Source: Candidatus Sumerlaeaceae bacterium
GTDB lineage: Bacteria > Sumerlaeota > Sumerlaeia > Sumerlaeales > Sumerlaeaceae
Direction of reading: 5' to 3'
DNA: 64,000 nt
Assembly (NCBI GenBank): GCA_019695055.1
Contig: JAIBAT010000053.1
Span: forward strand, 1-64,000
In this document: in pieces, positions 51,799 through 60,824 of the stretch
Numbering within the stretch: the stretch's first letter is position 1
Layout: each line of letters begins with the position of its first letter
Notes under the pieces: model-generated
What the model was told of the DNA's origin: nothing
The model's database searches: none
What the model saw: the letters and a program-made list of their open reading frames with translations, nothing else
Position numbers and translations under genes: made by a program

Positions 51799-53625
51799 CT
51801 ACGGCGGTAAGGAAGACAGCTCCACCAATTCAATCGAATCAAAAGCCGCGAGACCTTCATTTTTCCTGCTGACCAGATTAATTCGGATAACATCGCCGTT
51901 GTGCGGGACCTGCCCGGTGACAGTGAGAGTTTTCCATTCCGTTGTGCCAGATGTCGACTCCGACTCTGAGACGCCGACCGGTTGCCAACCAGGGCCGCCG
52001 AGATATCGCAAGGCTACGCGATTCTCTCCGGTTGCACTGGTTGTCTTGATCTTCACACTAAGCTGGAATCTCGTACCAGGCAAGGCCAGCACAGGCCATG
52101 ACTCCCAGACGGCGTCCTGGGTGCGGGAAAGACCGACAAACCTGTCACCATCCGGAGCCTCCCCTCCCAATACTTGAAATTCACCAGAGACGCCCCCCCC
52201 GCTGAAGTGTCCCTGATCCCATCCGTAGGGTTTGGTGGAGTCCATGTCTTCGAACGACGGATTCACAATGAGATTGGATTTGGGCGGTCGAACGGAAACC
52301 ATTTTACCATGGGGTTTCCCACGGTACTCTGCGTAGACAGGGTTCATGCCCACCACCACAGAATCCTGGGTTCTTGTGGTTTCAGATCCGAAAAGCGATG
52401 TGGTCCGAGCGGTGGGTGGCAGGCTGAGACAGAACTCCTGCTTGCTCAAGGCCCAGGCGATTTCAATGGTGGTGCCTCGGCGGGTAAAGACATAGGAAAT
52501 ACCATTTCCCAGCGGGCGGCACCCCAAGTATCGGGCACCGAGGAGCTTCGTTTTCATAGTTTGGTAGACGCTGGTCAAGGGGGTCCCGTCCGGAGTGCAT
52601 TTGGGAACCCGTTCCGGCGACAAGAATCCCCAGCCTTCGAGATGCCCGGTGATTTCGTCACGCCAATCCTCGAGGGAGAACCAGTACAAGCGCTCAATAA
52701 CCTCTGCAGCGGCAATGACATGGGACTGAACCATATAACGGGCGTGTTTCTCTACGGACTCGGGTTTGGAAATATCCGACATCCAGCCCATTTCTGTGAT
52801 CCACAGGGGAAGATCGGGTCTACCTAGACTTTTTGTCAACTCACGCAGGCAACGTATTTGCCGAGTGAGATCCATCTCCTCGGGCCCATCGGCCATGGAA
52901 TAGGGATGGAAACTAAGGACGTCCATGGATCGAAACCCACCGTGTTTCCCAATTCCAGTGATCCAGTTGAGATCCGTTTCGCTGGGACAGCCTCCAACTA
53001 CTGTGCAGTGGGGATCCGCCACATGGGCTGCGCGATAGGCGGCCTTCAGGAGTCGGGTGTAAATTTCCACATCGGGTTTGGGTTTCCAGAAAGTCGGGAT
53101 GTTGGGTTCGTTCCAAATTTCCCAGGCCTTAACCCGGTCGCGATAACGAGTAACTGCACGAGAAACATAACCAGCAAAGGCCTCAATCTCCTCGTCGGTG
53201 GACGGGGGCGTCTTTAGCCATCGTGCCGTGTAACTAAGTATGGGAAAAGGCTCCACACGGTTCTTCCTCATATAGTCGACAATGTGGTCGTGAATCGGCC
53301 ATTGCCATTGGCCTGGATCAGATTCGGCAAGCGACCACCAGAAGTCTGTACGATCGCCTGCACAGCCAGCTGTTTTCAATGCTTGCATCTTGATGGCGGC
53401 TCGCGTCCCGGAATTGGGTTGGTCCCGGTAGTGCAAAATCCCGGTGCCATTAATCCCAAAGAATGACTCGGCAACAGGGCGAGCAGGCGGCGCTGCTAAA
53501 ACCGCTTTAGCCACGCCAAGATTCGATAGGAAACAGAGCACAATCAGGAACCGACTTGTCCCACCCCCCACGACCGCCTCCCAGAATCCGTCGGCCGCCA
53601 ACGAATCTGGCAACACCGGCGACAT
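51799..53625 (-). CDS. Secreted glycoside hydrolase (GH39-like, clan GH-A) with C-terminal carbohydrate-binding-like domain
   Basis: 608 residues from ATG 53625. A GTG at 53571 with GGGAGG upstream would give a more compact signal peptide (FLIVLCFLSNLGVAKAVLAA) and is a serious alternative. TIM barrel (about 50-370): GCAGDRTDFWWSLAE, then the acid/base Glu in VKAWEIWNEPNIPTFW near 170 and the nucleophile Glu in LPLWITEMGWMSD near 270. This is the clan GH-A arrangement, closest in look to GH39. A C-terminal beta-sandwich (about 450-600; NLIVNPSFEDMDSTKPYGWD onward) resembles CBM4_9-type domains. It should cleave beta-linked glycans outside the cell. The two downstream unknown genes may be cotranscribed. 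Confidence 0.82.
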   Translation of the reverse strand: MSPVLPDSLAADGFWEAVVGGGTSRFLIVLCFLSNLGVAKAVLAAPPARPVAESFFGINGTGILHYRDQPNSGTRAAIKMQALKTAGCAGDRTDFWWSLAESDPGQWQWPIHDHIVDYMRKNRVEPFPILSYTARWLKTPPSTDEEIEAFAGYVSRAVTRYRDRVKAWEIWNEPNIPTFWKPKPDVEIYTRLLKAAYRAAHVADPHCTVVGGCPSETDLNWITGIGKHGGFRSMDVLSFHPYSMADGPEEMDLTRQIRCLRELTKSLGRPDLPLWITEMGWMSDISKPESVEKHARYMVQSHVIAAAEVIERLYWFSLEDWRDEITGHLEGWGFLSPERVPKCTPDGTPLTSVYQTMKTKLLGARYLGCRPLGNGISYVFTRRGTTIEIAWALSKQEFCLSLPPTARTTSLFGSETTRTQDSVVVGMNPVYAEYRGKPHGKMVSVRPPKSNLIVNPSFEDMDSTKPYGWDQGHFSGGGVSGEFQVLGGEAPDGDRFVGLSRTQDAVWESWPVLALPGTRFQLSVKIKTTSATGENRVALRYLGGPGWQPVGVSESESTSGTTEWKTLTVTGQVPHNGDVIRINLVSRKNEGLAAFDSIELVELSSLPP

Positions 53626-53776
53626 TTACTGGCAACTCTTCCTTCTGATTCCGGGAACAACAACCAAAATACGCACAGGAAGGGCACTGGCTTGAAAGAA
53701 GTGTCCCATGGTTTTCCTTGCGCGGTCCCTGTCGGTTTCGCACGCATACGGAAACTGGAAATTGTAGAAAGAACTC

Positions 53777-55549
53777 ATGACAGATACGATTGGTAAAATT
53801 TTCATCGGCGTGGCGTGGCCCTACGCCAACGGCGAACAGCACATTGGGCATATTGCAGGTGCCTACCTGCCGCCGGACATCTTTGCCCGATACCAGCGCA
53901 TGAGGGGACGAGAGGTCCTCATGGTCAGTGGCTCTGACACCCATGGCACCCCAATAACCGTGCGCGCCGACGACGAAGGCACCACGCCAGCAGAGGTCGT
54001 GAAGAAATTTCATCCAAGGTTCATCGAGAGCTACCTAAAGCTGGGGCTCACGTTTGACCTTTTTACACACACAGACACGAAAAACCACTGGGACTGCACA
54101 CACGACATGTTCCGCCACCATCTCGATGGCGGGTACATTTACAAGGATACCCAGAAGCAAGTCTATGACCCTCAAGCCGAGCGGTTTTTGCCGGACCGCT
54201 ATGTGGAGGGAACATGCCCCCGTTGTGGGTACGCCGATGCGCGAGGAGACCAGTGCGATAGCTGTGGGTCTACTTACGACGCGACGGAGCTACTGAACCC
54301 GCGTTCGAAGATTACGGGAAACACGAGTCTTGAAGCGCGCGACACGGAACACTTCTTCCTCGACCTGGGGAAGATGAATGAGCCGTTACTCGAATGGATC
54401 AACCAGCCACACGAGCACTGGCGAGCGAGCGTCCTGAATTACACCCGTACGCAGCTAGCCGAGCGCAAGCTGCGCGGACGAGCCATCACGCGCGATCTGA
54501 CTTGGGGCATCACTGTGCCGTTGGAGGGTTACGACACAAAACGCATCTATGTCTGGTATGACGCGGTAATCGGTTATCTCAGCGCCTCGCGCGAATGGGC
54601 GGCGATTTCGGGTGACGCTGAACGTTGGCGCGAGTGGTGGAGTGGGGCGCGAACCGATGTACGAAGCTACTATTTCATTGGCAAGGACAACATTCCCTTT
54701 CATACGGTTATATGGCCCGGTATGCTTCAGGCGTACGGCGGACTCCAACTCCCCTACGATGTACCCAGTAATGAGTACCTTAACATGTACGGTCGCAAGT
54801 TCAGCAAGAGCCGGGGAAACGTCATCGGTATTAACGACGTACTGGAGCGTTATCAAGCCGATGCGTGGCGATATGCCCTGACCGCCATGGCCCCTGAGGG
54901 GACTGATGTGGATTTCACCTGGGATGATTTCGTGGAACGTGTGAACAACGAACTGCTGGCCAACTGGGGAAATCTGACCAAGCGTGTCCTCGACTTCACC
55001 TTCAAACGGTTTGAGGGAAAGATCCCCGAACCGGGCCCTCTGACAGAAACGGACAATGCGCTGCTGACAGAGATTCGCGGAGGTTTTGAGTCCGTTTCGC
55101 ACTTATATGAATCCGTGAAGCTGAAGGCTGCATCTGTGGAGCTTCGCCGTTTGAGCCAGCGGGTAAACCAGTACCTGACGGAGCGGGCCCCATGGACACT
55201 TATCAAGACAGATACCGCTGCTGCCGGCACAGCCGTTTACGTTGCGCTTCAGGCCATTGACTGGCTGAAAGTACTCTGGTCGCCGATACTGCCCCACAGC
55301 AGCCAGCAACTTCACGAAATGCTGGGGTACGATGGGCCGTTGTATGGAAGGCAGTTTACGGAGAGCGTGAACGATGCGCGAGGGGAGCACCTTGTGCTCC
55401 GATATGATCACTCCCCCGCCACTGCGCGTTGGGAAGCGGAACCACTCAGAGCTGGGCAGGCTCTCCGCGAACCTGCGGCACTGTTTATCAAGCTGGATGA
55501 GAAGCTGGTGGAGGCTGAAGGTGGACCACAATCGGCGGATAAGACCTGA
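53777..55549 (+). CDS. metG: Methionyl-tRNA synthetase
   Basis: 590 residues. It charges tRNA-Met with methionine. Class I landmarks: the HIGH motif in [16 protein letters not shown] near 20, and the KMSKS equivalent [10 protein letters not shown] near 330. The connective-peptide zinc knuckles are [18 protein letters not shown] near 145 (four cysteines), so this is the zinc-containing MetG type. The substrate segment [22 protein letters not shown] near 245 is typical. The anticodon-binding helical domain (about 390-540) is present. The C-terminal EMAP-II-like tRNA-binding domain found in many bacteria is absent. Start ATG 53777 has AGAAAGAA upstream. Confidence 0.96.
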   Translation: MTDTIGKIFIGVAWPYANGEQHIGHIAGAYLPPDIFARYQRMRGREVLMVSGSDTHGTPITVRADDEGTTPAEVVKKFHPRFIESYLKLGLTFDLFTHTDTKNHWDCTHDMFRHHLDGGYIYKDTQKQVYDPQAERFLPDRYVEGTCPRCGYADARGDQCDSCGSTYDATELLNPRSKITGNTSLEARDTEHFFLDLGKMNEPLLEWINQPHEHWRASVLNYTRTQLAERKLRGRAITRDLTWGITVPLEGYDTKRIYVWYDAVIGYLSASREWAAISGDAERWREWWSGARTDVRSYYFIGKDNIPFHTVIWPGMLQAYGGLQLPYDVPSNEYLNMYGRKFSKSRGNVIGINDVLERYQADAWRYALTAMAPEGTDVDFTWDDFVERVNNELLANWGNLTKRVLDFTFKRFEGKIPEPGPLTETDNALLTEIRGGFESVSHLYESVKLKAASVELRRLSQRVNQYLTERAPWTLIKTDTAAAGTAVYVALQAIDWLKVLWSPILPHSSQQLHEMLGYDGPLYGRQFTESVNDARGEHLVLRYDHSPATARWEAEPLRAGQALREPAALFIKLDEKLVEAEGGPQSADKT

Positions 55550-55573
55550 GGCAGCGACGCAACCTGTGAGTCG

Positions 55574-56044
55574 CTATAAGCCCGCGAGCTTCAAAACGAT
55601 TTTCCATTCACCTTCGCTAACAGGTTGTACGGAGAGGCGGCTGTTGTTTAGCAATGGCATTTTTTCGAGACCCTTGGTAGCCTTGAGTTCGGCCAACGAG
55701 AGGAAACGGGGCAACGCCTTCACCGCCTTGATGTCCACCATGTACCATGTCGGGCTGTCTGGTTTGCTTTTCGGATCGAAATGGGGATTCTTCGAGTCAA
55801 ACGCAGTGTGATCCGGATAGCCGGCGCGCACAACCTCCGCGAGACCAGCCACGCCAGCGGGATCACCATTGGAATGATAAAATAGGACCCCATCACCGGG
55901 CTGCAACCTGTCGCGGAGGAAGTTCCTCGCCTGATAGTTGCGGACCCCGTCCCAGAAGGTGGTCTGCTTCGGGGCTTTAAGAAGGTCGTTGAAGGAAAAG
56001 CATTCGGCTTCCGATTTCAGCAGCCAATACTGTTTCGAAGTCAT
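55574..56044 (-). CDS. EVE domain protein
   Basis: 156 residues, the usual length of single-domain EVE proteins (thymocyte nuclear protein 1 type; PUA/YTH-like fold that binds modified bases in nucleic acids). Family landmarks: YWLLKSEAECFSFNDL at the start, TTFWDGVRNYQARNFLRD near 28, GDGVLFYHSNGDPAGVAGLAEVV near 50 (key residues G-D-x3-FYHSN), and the conserved DPKSKPDSPTWYMVDIK near 90. The biological role of single EVE proteins is not settled; related domains occur next to modification-dependent restriction systems, but no such gene is here. It converges with metG across 24 bases. Confidence 0.93.
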   Translation of the reverse strand: MTSKQYWLLKSEAECFSFNDLLKAPKQTTFWDGVRNYQARNFLRDRLQPGDGVLFYHSNGDPAGVAGLAEVVRAGYPDHTAFDSKNPHFDPKSKPDSPTWYMVDIKAVKALPRFLSLAELKATKGLEKMPLLNNSRLSVQPVSEGEWKIVLKLAGL

Positions 56045-56172
56045 GGGAGACCACTATTGGTTATGGCGCGCGGAATTCAAAGCAGAGGAAACCGCCAGCG
56101 ACAAATCAGGGATTGCATTTCCGGGACACTGCGTAAGCGTTTACTAATCACGGCTTAGGGGAGAACATTCGT

Positions 56173-57222
56173 ATGCGCAAGAGAATCAAGAATTCCATTG
56201 GTATTTGGGCCTTTGGTCCAAATGCCACGCGGTTTGTACCCAACGGTTATCACTTTGAAGCCCGCGGCGAGGACATGGTAACCCGGACGCGGCGCGCGGT
56301 GGACGCCTGCGGCGATTACTTTGACAGCTATGAGTACCACTACCCGGGCGAGGTAAACGAGGACAATCTGGACGCGATCCTGAAGGCCCTCGGGGGCAAG
56401 GAAATGTACTGCGTACCCGTGGGATTCCACTGCATGGACGAATTCACGAATGGCTCTTTCATCAATCCGGACAAGAAGAAGCAGAAACTCGCCATCAAAC
56501 TGGCCAAAAATGCGATCGATATCGCAAAGAAAGTGAAGGGACACCTGATCATCTGGCCCGGCGGGGAAGGATACAACTATCCATTCCAAATCGATTTTGC
56601 GAAGACATGGAACACCTTCATTGCAAACATGGCTGAGGTGGTGGAATATGCGGCCCAGAAAAAAGTGAAGGTTTTCCTGGAGCATAAGAACAGTGAGCCG
56701 GCGATGAAGATCCTCATGCGTAACATCGGCATGAAACTGTTCCTGATGCAGCGCATCAGGGATCTGGGCGTGGATACATCGCGACTGCTGGTGAACATGG
56801 ATTTCCAGCACCTTATCATGAACGGCGAGCCCCTCGCGGAGTATGCCGCGCTGCTGATGAGCATGGGCAAGCTGGGCCATCTGCATGCGAATAGCGGCTG
56901 GGGCACTTTTGACGATGACAACATGACAGGTGCGTTGAACTTTATGGAGACCATTGCCATCGCGGTGGAACTGCAACGCGGCGGATATGGCAATAAGGGC
57001 GAACGCGTGGGGTTTGATCTCTATCCCTACACCGAAGACACGGCCGCAGCTGCGATTAGAAGCGTCAAGCAATGGGAATTCATCATGGATGTCGCAGCAG
57101 CCATTAACCAAAAGGAGCTTGATGCAGCGCGAGCGAGCCGGGATGCTGTGGAATGCTATCGGATCGTCTATTCGGCCTTGGGAATGAACGACAGGAAAAT
57201 CGAAGGTTACTTCCGCAAATAG
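56173..57222 (+). CDS. Sugar phosphate isomerase/epimerase-like TIM-barrel protein
   Basis: 349 residues, cytoplasmic (no signal peptide). It has the layout of the xylose-isomerase-like/AP-endonuclease-2 TIM barrel: SIGIWAFGPNATRF, YEYHYPGEV, HLIIWPGGEGYNYPFQ near 125, KVFLEHKNSEPA near 170 (metal-ligand Glu), LLVNMDFQHLIMNGEPL near 215 (Asp and His ligands), KLGHLHANSGWG near 238 (His), and VGFDLYPYTED near 285 (last Asp). The metal ligands therefore look intact, and a divalent-metal sugar isomerase or epimerase is expected. GGGGAG lies 9 bases before ATG 56173. The substrate is unknown. Confidence 0.87.
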   Translation: MRKRIKNSIGIWAFGPNATRFVPNGYHFEARGEDMVTRTRRAVDACGDYFDSYEYHYPGEVNEDNLDAILKALGGKEMYCVPVGFHCMDEFTNGSFINPDKKKQKLAIKLAKNAIDIAKKVKGHLIIWPGGEGYNYPFQIDFAKTWNTFIANMAEVVEYAAQKKVKVFLEHKNSEPAMKILMRNIGMKLFLMQRIRDLGVDTSRLLVNMDFQHLIMNGEPLAEYAALLMSMGKLGHLHANSGWGTFDDDNMTGALNFMETIAIAVELQRGGYGNKGERVGFDLYPYTEDTAAAAIRSVKQWEFIMDVAAAINQKELDAARASRDAVECYRIVYSALGMNDRKIEGYFRK

Positions 57223-57451
57223 GAAATTCACCAAGGGATTATGCTCCAATTCTATCCGCTGGAATCTGTTCATTCTGGAACGAAATCCGATTGTCCCGAA
57301 ACACATTTGGAACCAACTTCCCGGAGGCCTACCGATTGACATCCCATGAATAGAGGGTGCCCCGCCTTCGGCACGGATGGCACAGGAAACGCTACGCACT
57401 AATCTCTCTCGTCTGCTCTCGCATTTATGTTGTCAGGGGTTGGGTTGTAAA

Positions 57452-59335
57452 ATGATGTATTCTGTGGTTGTGTCTCGCGGGCGGTTGAGACTCGCGTTGA
57501 AGTTTGTTTTATCGATGTTTTTTTCGGCAGCATTGCCCGACGGGCTTCCAGCTCAGGATGCACCCCACGAGGATTTGGTCAAGAATGCCTCGGTCATCGG
57601 TTTGGATTGGTATCGGGAGCACGGACTGATCCCGGACGCCCATGGAAACCGGGGAATTGGGCAGCAATCGATCCGGGAAACCGACCCCACCGCGGACTGG
57701 ACGGCAACCAGCTACACAGCCGTGCTGAATTCCAGTTCCACCTACACCATCAATCTCTTTTCCCAAACACGCTGCGTCAATGAACGCATTGTCATGACAA
57801 ATGTCGGCACCTCCGACATCGTAAATCCGTGGGTCGTGGCGAACAGTACACGCAATTGGTATAACTGCAACAGCATCTTGAATGAGGCCATTGGCAATGA
57901 ACAAAACATGGAACAAAAGGCCTTTCGCATTTGGGATTTCGTGCGCCGCAATCGTTACCACTGGGCTCCGGCGGAAACCGGAATGGAGATTCACTCACCG
58001 GTAAAGCTGTTGAACGTGTACGGTTACGGGCTATGCGACGACACCGCAAACACGATGGAGTGTCTGTTTCGAATGGCTGGCTTCCCGGATGAACGCTGCT
58101 GGGACATCAATGGCCACGTCATCAGCGAAGTCTTTTATGATGGCGCCTACCACATGCTGGACGCCGATCTCGAGTATTTCTATCCCAAATGGGACAATAA
58201 GACCCTGGCATCGGTCACAGAGTGCGCCGCAGACCCAGCCTATGTGGCACGCGTATCTGGTGATGGCATCGCGAGCCTTTATTCCACGACCGAGGACAAC
58301 TATTGGTACTGGCGATGGTATGAGACCAGCACCGAAATGGCCATGACTCTCAGGCCGGGTGAGAGTCTCGAGAGATGCTTCTACAATTGGGGAAGGTTTC
58401 ATGACATCTACACCCAGTCGATACCGGTTCTGTTTGGCAATGGACGCGACGTCTACGCACCAGATCTCTCCGAGGCGAGTGGTATGGAAAAACTAACAGC
58501 CACGGCCAATTGGGTCTGGAGCGCCGATGCGCCGCACCTGCGTCCCGAAGATCCCACAGCCCCGGGGCAAGCTGTCATCCGAATGAAAATGCCCTACGTT
58601 TTTGTGGGAGGAAGAGTGGCCTTAAATCTGGATCTAGGCCCGGAGGACCACGCCGAGCTCCAATACTCGCGTGACGGCGCAAGCTGGTCCACAGTCGCGC
58701 CCATCTCGGGGCCGGTTCATGGCGACATGGAGGTATCGCTCGATGATGCCATTAACACCCACGGTTGGTGGGCCTGCTACGACTTTCAGGTCAGGGTACT
58801 CGTTTATCCATCTCCGTCGGGAGAAACCTGCGGATTGTCCGGTTTTGGCGTAGTCGGGGAGATCCAATGCGCCCCATGGTCGCTGCCCACAGTCGTCTTT
58901 GGATCAACCAATCAATTGAGTGGGACATTTAGTGGACAACCTGGCGCAAAGCTCAAGGTCGACCATTACTGGAGACAGACGGATGAGGAGCCTCGAATTG
59001 TGGCACCAAACTCACCGATTTACCCTCCCGACAGATCATCCATTGGATCCACCTCCCCGGATTTGCGCTGGAACAGCCCGGTTGGAAGCGACCCGGATGT
59101 CTGGCGATTTGTAAAACTGACATGGGATCGGGACGGGTACCACCCGGTTTCGCCGACACACTCCATTGCCAGATACATTCCGAATGAATGGCAATCCCCA
59201 GAAGGTTGGTTAACTCGGGGCAATACCTATTACTGGCGAGTGAAGGAGCAGGACAACCTTGCCCGATGGTCACGCATCTGGACCTTTAATGTGTCGGAGC
59301 CCACCGCCGCGCAGAATTGGCAAAGTTACGAGTAA
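57452..59335 (+). CDS. Secreted transglutaminase-like protein with beta-rich C-terminus
   Basis: 627 residues from ATG 57452. The N-terminal region (RLRLALKFVLSMFFSAALPDGLPAQ) is a signal peptide. A transglutaminase-like core lies at about 165-240: helix AFRIWDFVRRNRYHW, Cys in YGYGLCDDTANTMECLF, His in DINGHVISEVFYDG and Asp in HMLDADLEYFY, the Cys-His-Asp order and spacing of the family. The C-terminal half is beta-rich, with Fn3-like features near the end (SIGSTSPDLRW, NTYYWRVKEQDNLARWSRIWTF). Bacterial members are often proteases or peptide-modifying enzymes rather than cross-linkers. A hairpin follows the stop. Confidence 0.82.
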   Translation: MMYSVVVSRGRLRLALKFVLSMFFSAALPDGLPAQDAPHEDLVKNASVIGLDWYREHGLIPDAHGNRGIGQQSIRETDPTADWTATSYTAVLNSSSTYTINLFSQTRCVNERIVMTNVGTSDIVNPWVVANSTRNWYNCNSILNEAIGNEQNMEQKAFRIWDFVRRNRYHWAPAETGMEIHSPVKLLNVYGYGLCDDTANTMECLFRMAGFPDERCWDINGHVISEVFYDGAYHMLDADLEYFYPKWDNKTLASVTECAADPAYVARVSGDGIASLYSTTEDNYWYWRWYETSTEMAMTLRPGESLERCFYNWGRFHDIYTQSIPVLFGNGRDVYAPDLSEASGMEKLTATANWVWSADAPHLRPEDPTAPGQAVIRMKMPYVFVGGRVALNLDLGPEDHAELQYSRDGASWSTVAPISGPVHGDMEVSLDDAINTHGWWACYDFQVRVLVYPSPSGETCGLSGFGVVGEIQCAPWSLPTVVFGSTNQLSGTFSGQPGAKLKVDHYWRQTDEEPRIVAPNSPIYPPDRSSIGSTSPDLRWNSPVGSDPDVWRFVKLTWDRDGYHPVSPTHSIARYIPNEWQSPEGWLTRGNTYYWRVKEQDNLARWSRIWTFNVSEPTAAQNWQSYE

Positions 59336-59342
59336 CTAGTCA

Positions 59343-59370
59343 GTCCCGACGGCTTTAACGCCGTCGGGAC
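59343..59370. terminator. Perfect 11-bp hairpin between convergent genes
   Basis: GTCCCGACGGC (59343-59353), loop tttaac, GCCGTCGGGAC (59360-59370). It sits between the stops of the transglutaminase-like gene and the aminotransferase gene. There is no T run on either side, so it is either a factor-assisted bidirectional terminator or a dispersed palindromic element. Confidence 0.6.
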
Positions 59371-59379
59371 CGGCCACAT

Positions 59380-60681
59380 TTAGATTTCGCGGCAGATCGT
59401 AGCGAGGGTATCTACAAAGAAGTCGGCCTGCTCACGGGATATGACAAGCGGCGGGCACACACGGATTGCATGGGCCCCGCATCCGAGAATCAGGATTCCA
59501 TGCTCGTAGGCCTTCAGGACGATCTTGTTGCGGATCTCCGGGGACGGTTTGCCACTGGCGTCTACCACGTCGAAGGCGAGCATGAGGCCAAGGCCTCGAG
59601 CGCCCGAGATGCATTTAACCTTCTTCTGGAGCTCTTCCAGGCGCCCCTTGAGATGCCCGCCAACCTGGGTGGCATTTTCCATGAGCGATTCTTCAAGCAG
59701 GTCCACCGTGGCGTGGGCGGCGGCGCAGGCAACCGGGTTGCCACCGAATGTCGTACCGTGCTGGCCCGGCTTCCAGTCCATGATGTCAGCGCGGGCGATG
59801 AAAGCCCCGAGGGGCATGCCAGAAGCGATGCCCTTGGCGATACAGATGATATCAGGCTGAAGCCCAAAGTGATCGCAGGCAAACATTTTGCCGGTGCGCC
59901 CCATACCCGACTGCACCTCATCTGCCACCAGCAAGATACCGTATTTATCGCAAAGCCCACGGAGATCGTGCAGCCATTCGCGTGAAGGAACGATATATCC
60001 ACCCTCGCCTTGAATCGGCTCAACGAACAGGGCCGCAAAGCCGGCTTCGTCCACCACGCGCTTGATCACGTTGTTCTCGATGTTGGCCACACTCTCCCCG
60101 TAGTTCACATGGAAGATGCCACCGAGGAAAGGCGAGAAGCCCTTGCGCTGGGTACTCTTGCTGGCGGTCAGGGACAGGGAGCCCATTGTACGACCATGGA
60201 AGGACCCGTAGAAGGCAATCATCTGGGTACCGTGCTTGTGGTGGCGGGCCAGTTTAAGTGCGCCTTCAATGGCCTCGGTGCCCGAATTTGTGAAGAAGAT
60301 CTTCTTGTCCCCTTTTATTGGAGCATATTTGCAGATGCGCTCGGCGAGGCGCACCTGCACATCGTAATAGAAGTCCGTGCCACTCATATGGAGGAACTTG
60401 GCCGCCTGATCCTGAATTGCGGCAACGACGCGCGGATGACTGTGTCCAGTCGAGTTAACGGCAATTCCAGCGGCCATGTCGAGGAAGCTGTTACCGTCCA
60501 CGTCCCACACAATGCAGCCTTCGCCCCGTTCCATGACAAAAGGATAGTCACGCGTATAGGACGGCGACATAATGGTATGATCGCGATCCACAACAGCCTT
60601 GGCCTTAGGACCCGGCAATGGCGTCTTGATCTCCGGCAGCATGGCCTTATTCTCGGGCGCAAGTGTTGTGGTCATGGTCAT
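59380..60681 (-). CDS. Class III PLP-dependent aminotransferase (acetylornithine/4-aminobutyrate type)
   Basis: 433 residues from ATG 60681; the frame is open to 60783 but the extra part has no homology. Fold-type I class III landmarks: VWDVDGNSFLDMAAGIAVNSTGHSHP near 55, TNSGTEAIEGALKLARHH near 120, YGSFHGRTMGSLSLTASK near 150, EPIQGEGGYIVP near 220, LLVADEVQSGMGRTGK near 255 (Asp that pairs with the PLP nitrogen), and the lysine in ICIAKGIASGMPLGAF near 285 that forms the Schiff base. GTTFGGNPVACAAA follows. The overall look is closest to archaeal-type 4-aminobutyrate aminotransferases. The donor is not determined. The class is certain, the substrate is not. Confidence 0.92.
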   Translation of the reverse strand: MTMTTTLAPENKAMLPEIKTPLPGPKAKAVVDRDHTIMSPSYTRDYPFVMERGEGCIVWDVDGNSFLDMAAGIAVNSTGHSHPRVVAAIQDQAAKFLHMSGTDFYYDVQVRLAERICKYAPIKGDKKIFFTNSGTEAIEGALKLARHHKHGTQMIAFYGSFHGRTMGSLSLTASKSTQRKGFSPFLGGIFHVNYGESVANIENNVIKRVVDEAGFAALFVEPIQGEGGYIVPSREWLHDLRGLCDKYGILLVADEVQSGMGRTGKMFACDHFGLQPDIICIAKGIASGMPLGAFIARADIMDWKPGQHGTTFGGNPVACAAAHATVDLLEESLMENATQVGGHLKGRLEELQKKVKCISGARGLGLMLAFDVVDASGKPSPEIRNKIVLKAYEHGILILGCGAHAIRVCPPLVISREQADFFVDTLATICREI

Positions 60682-60824
60682 CTCACTTTCTGTTTGTTTG
60701 TGACTGGATGATGCGGGCGGAGCAGGGGGCGTGCTACCCAAGTAACAGGATATTGGAAGCTCCGCAGAAAATTTGCCCGGCATTCAATCTATCGGGGAGC
60801 ACTTTGGGGCAACTCCAAAGGCGG

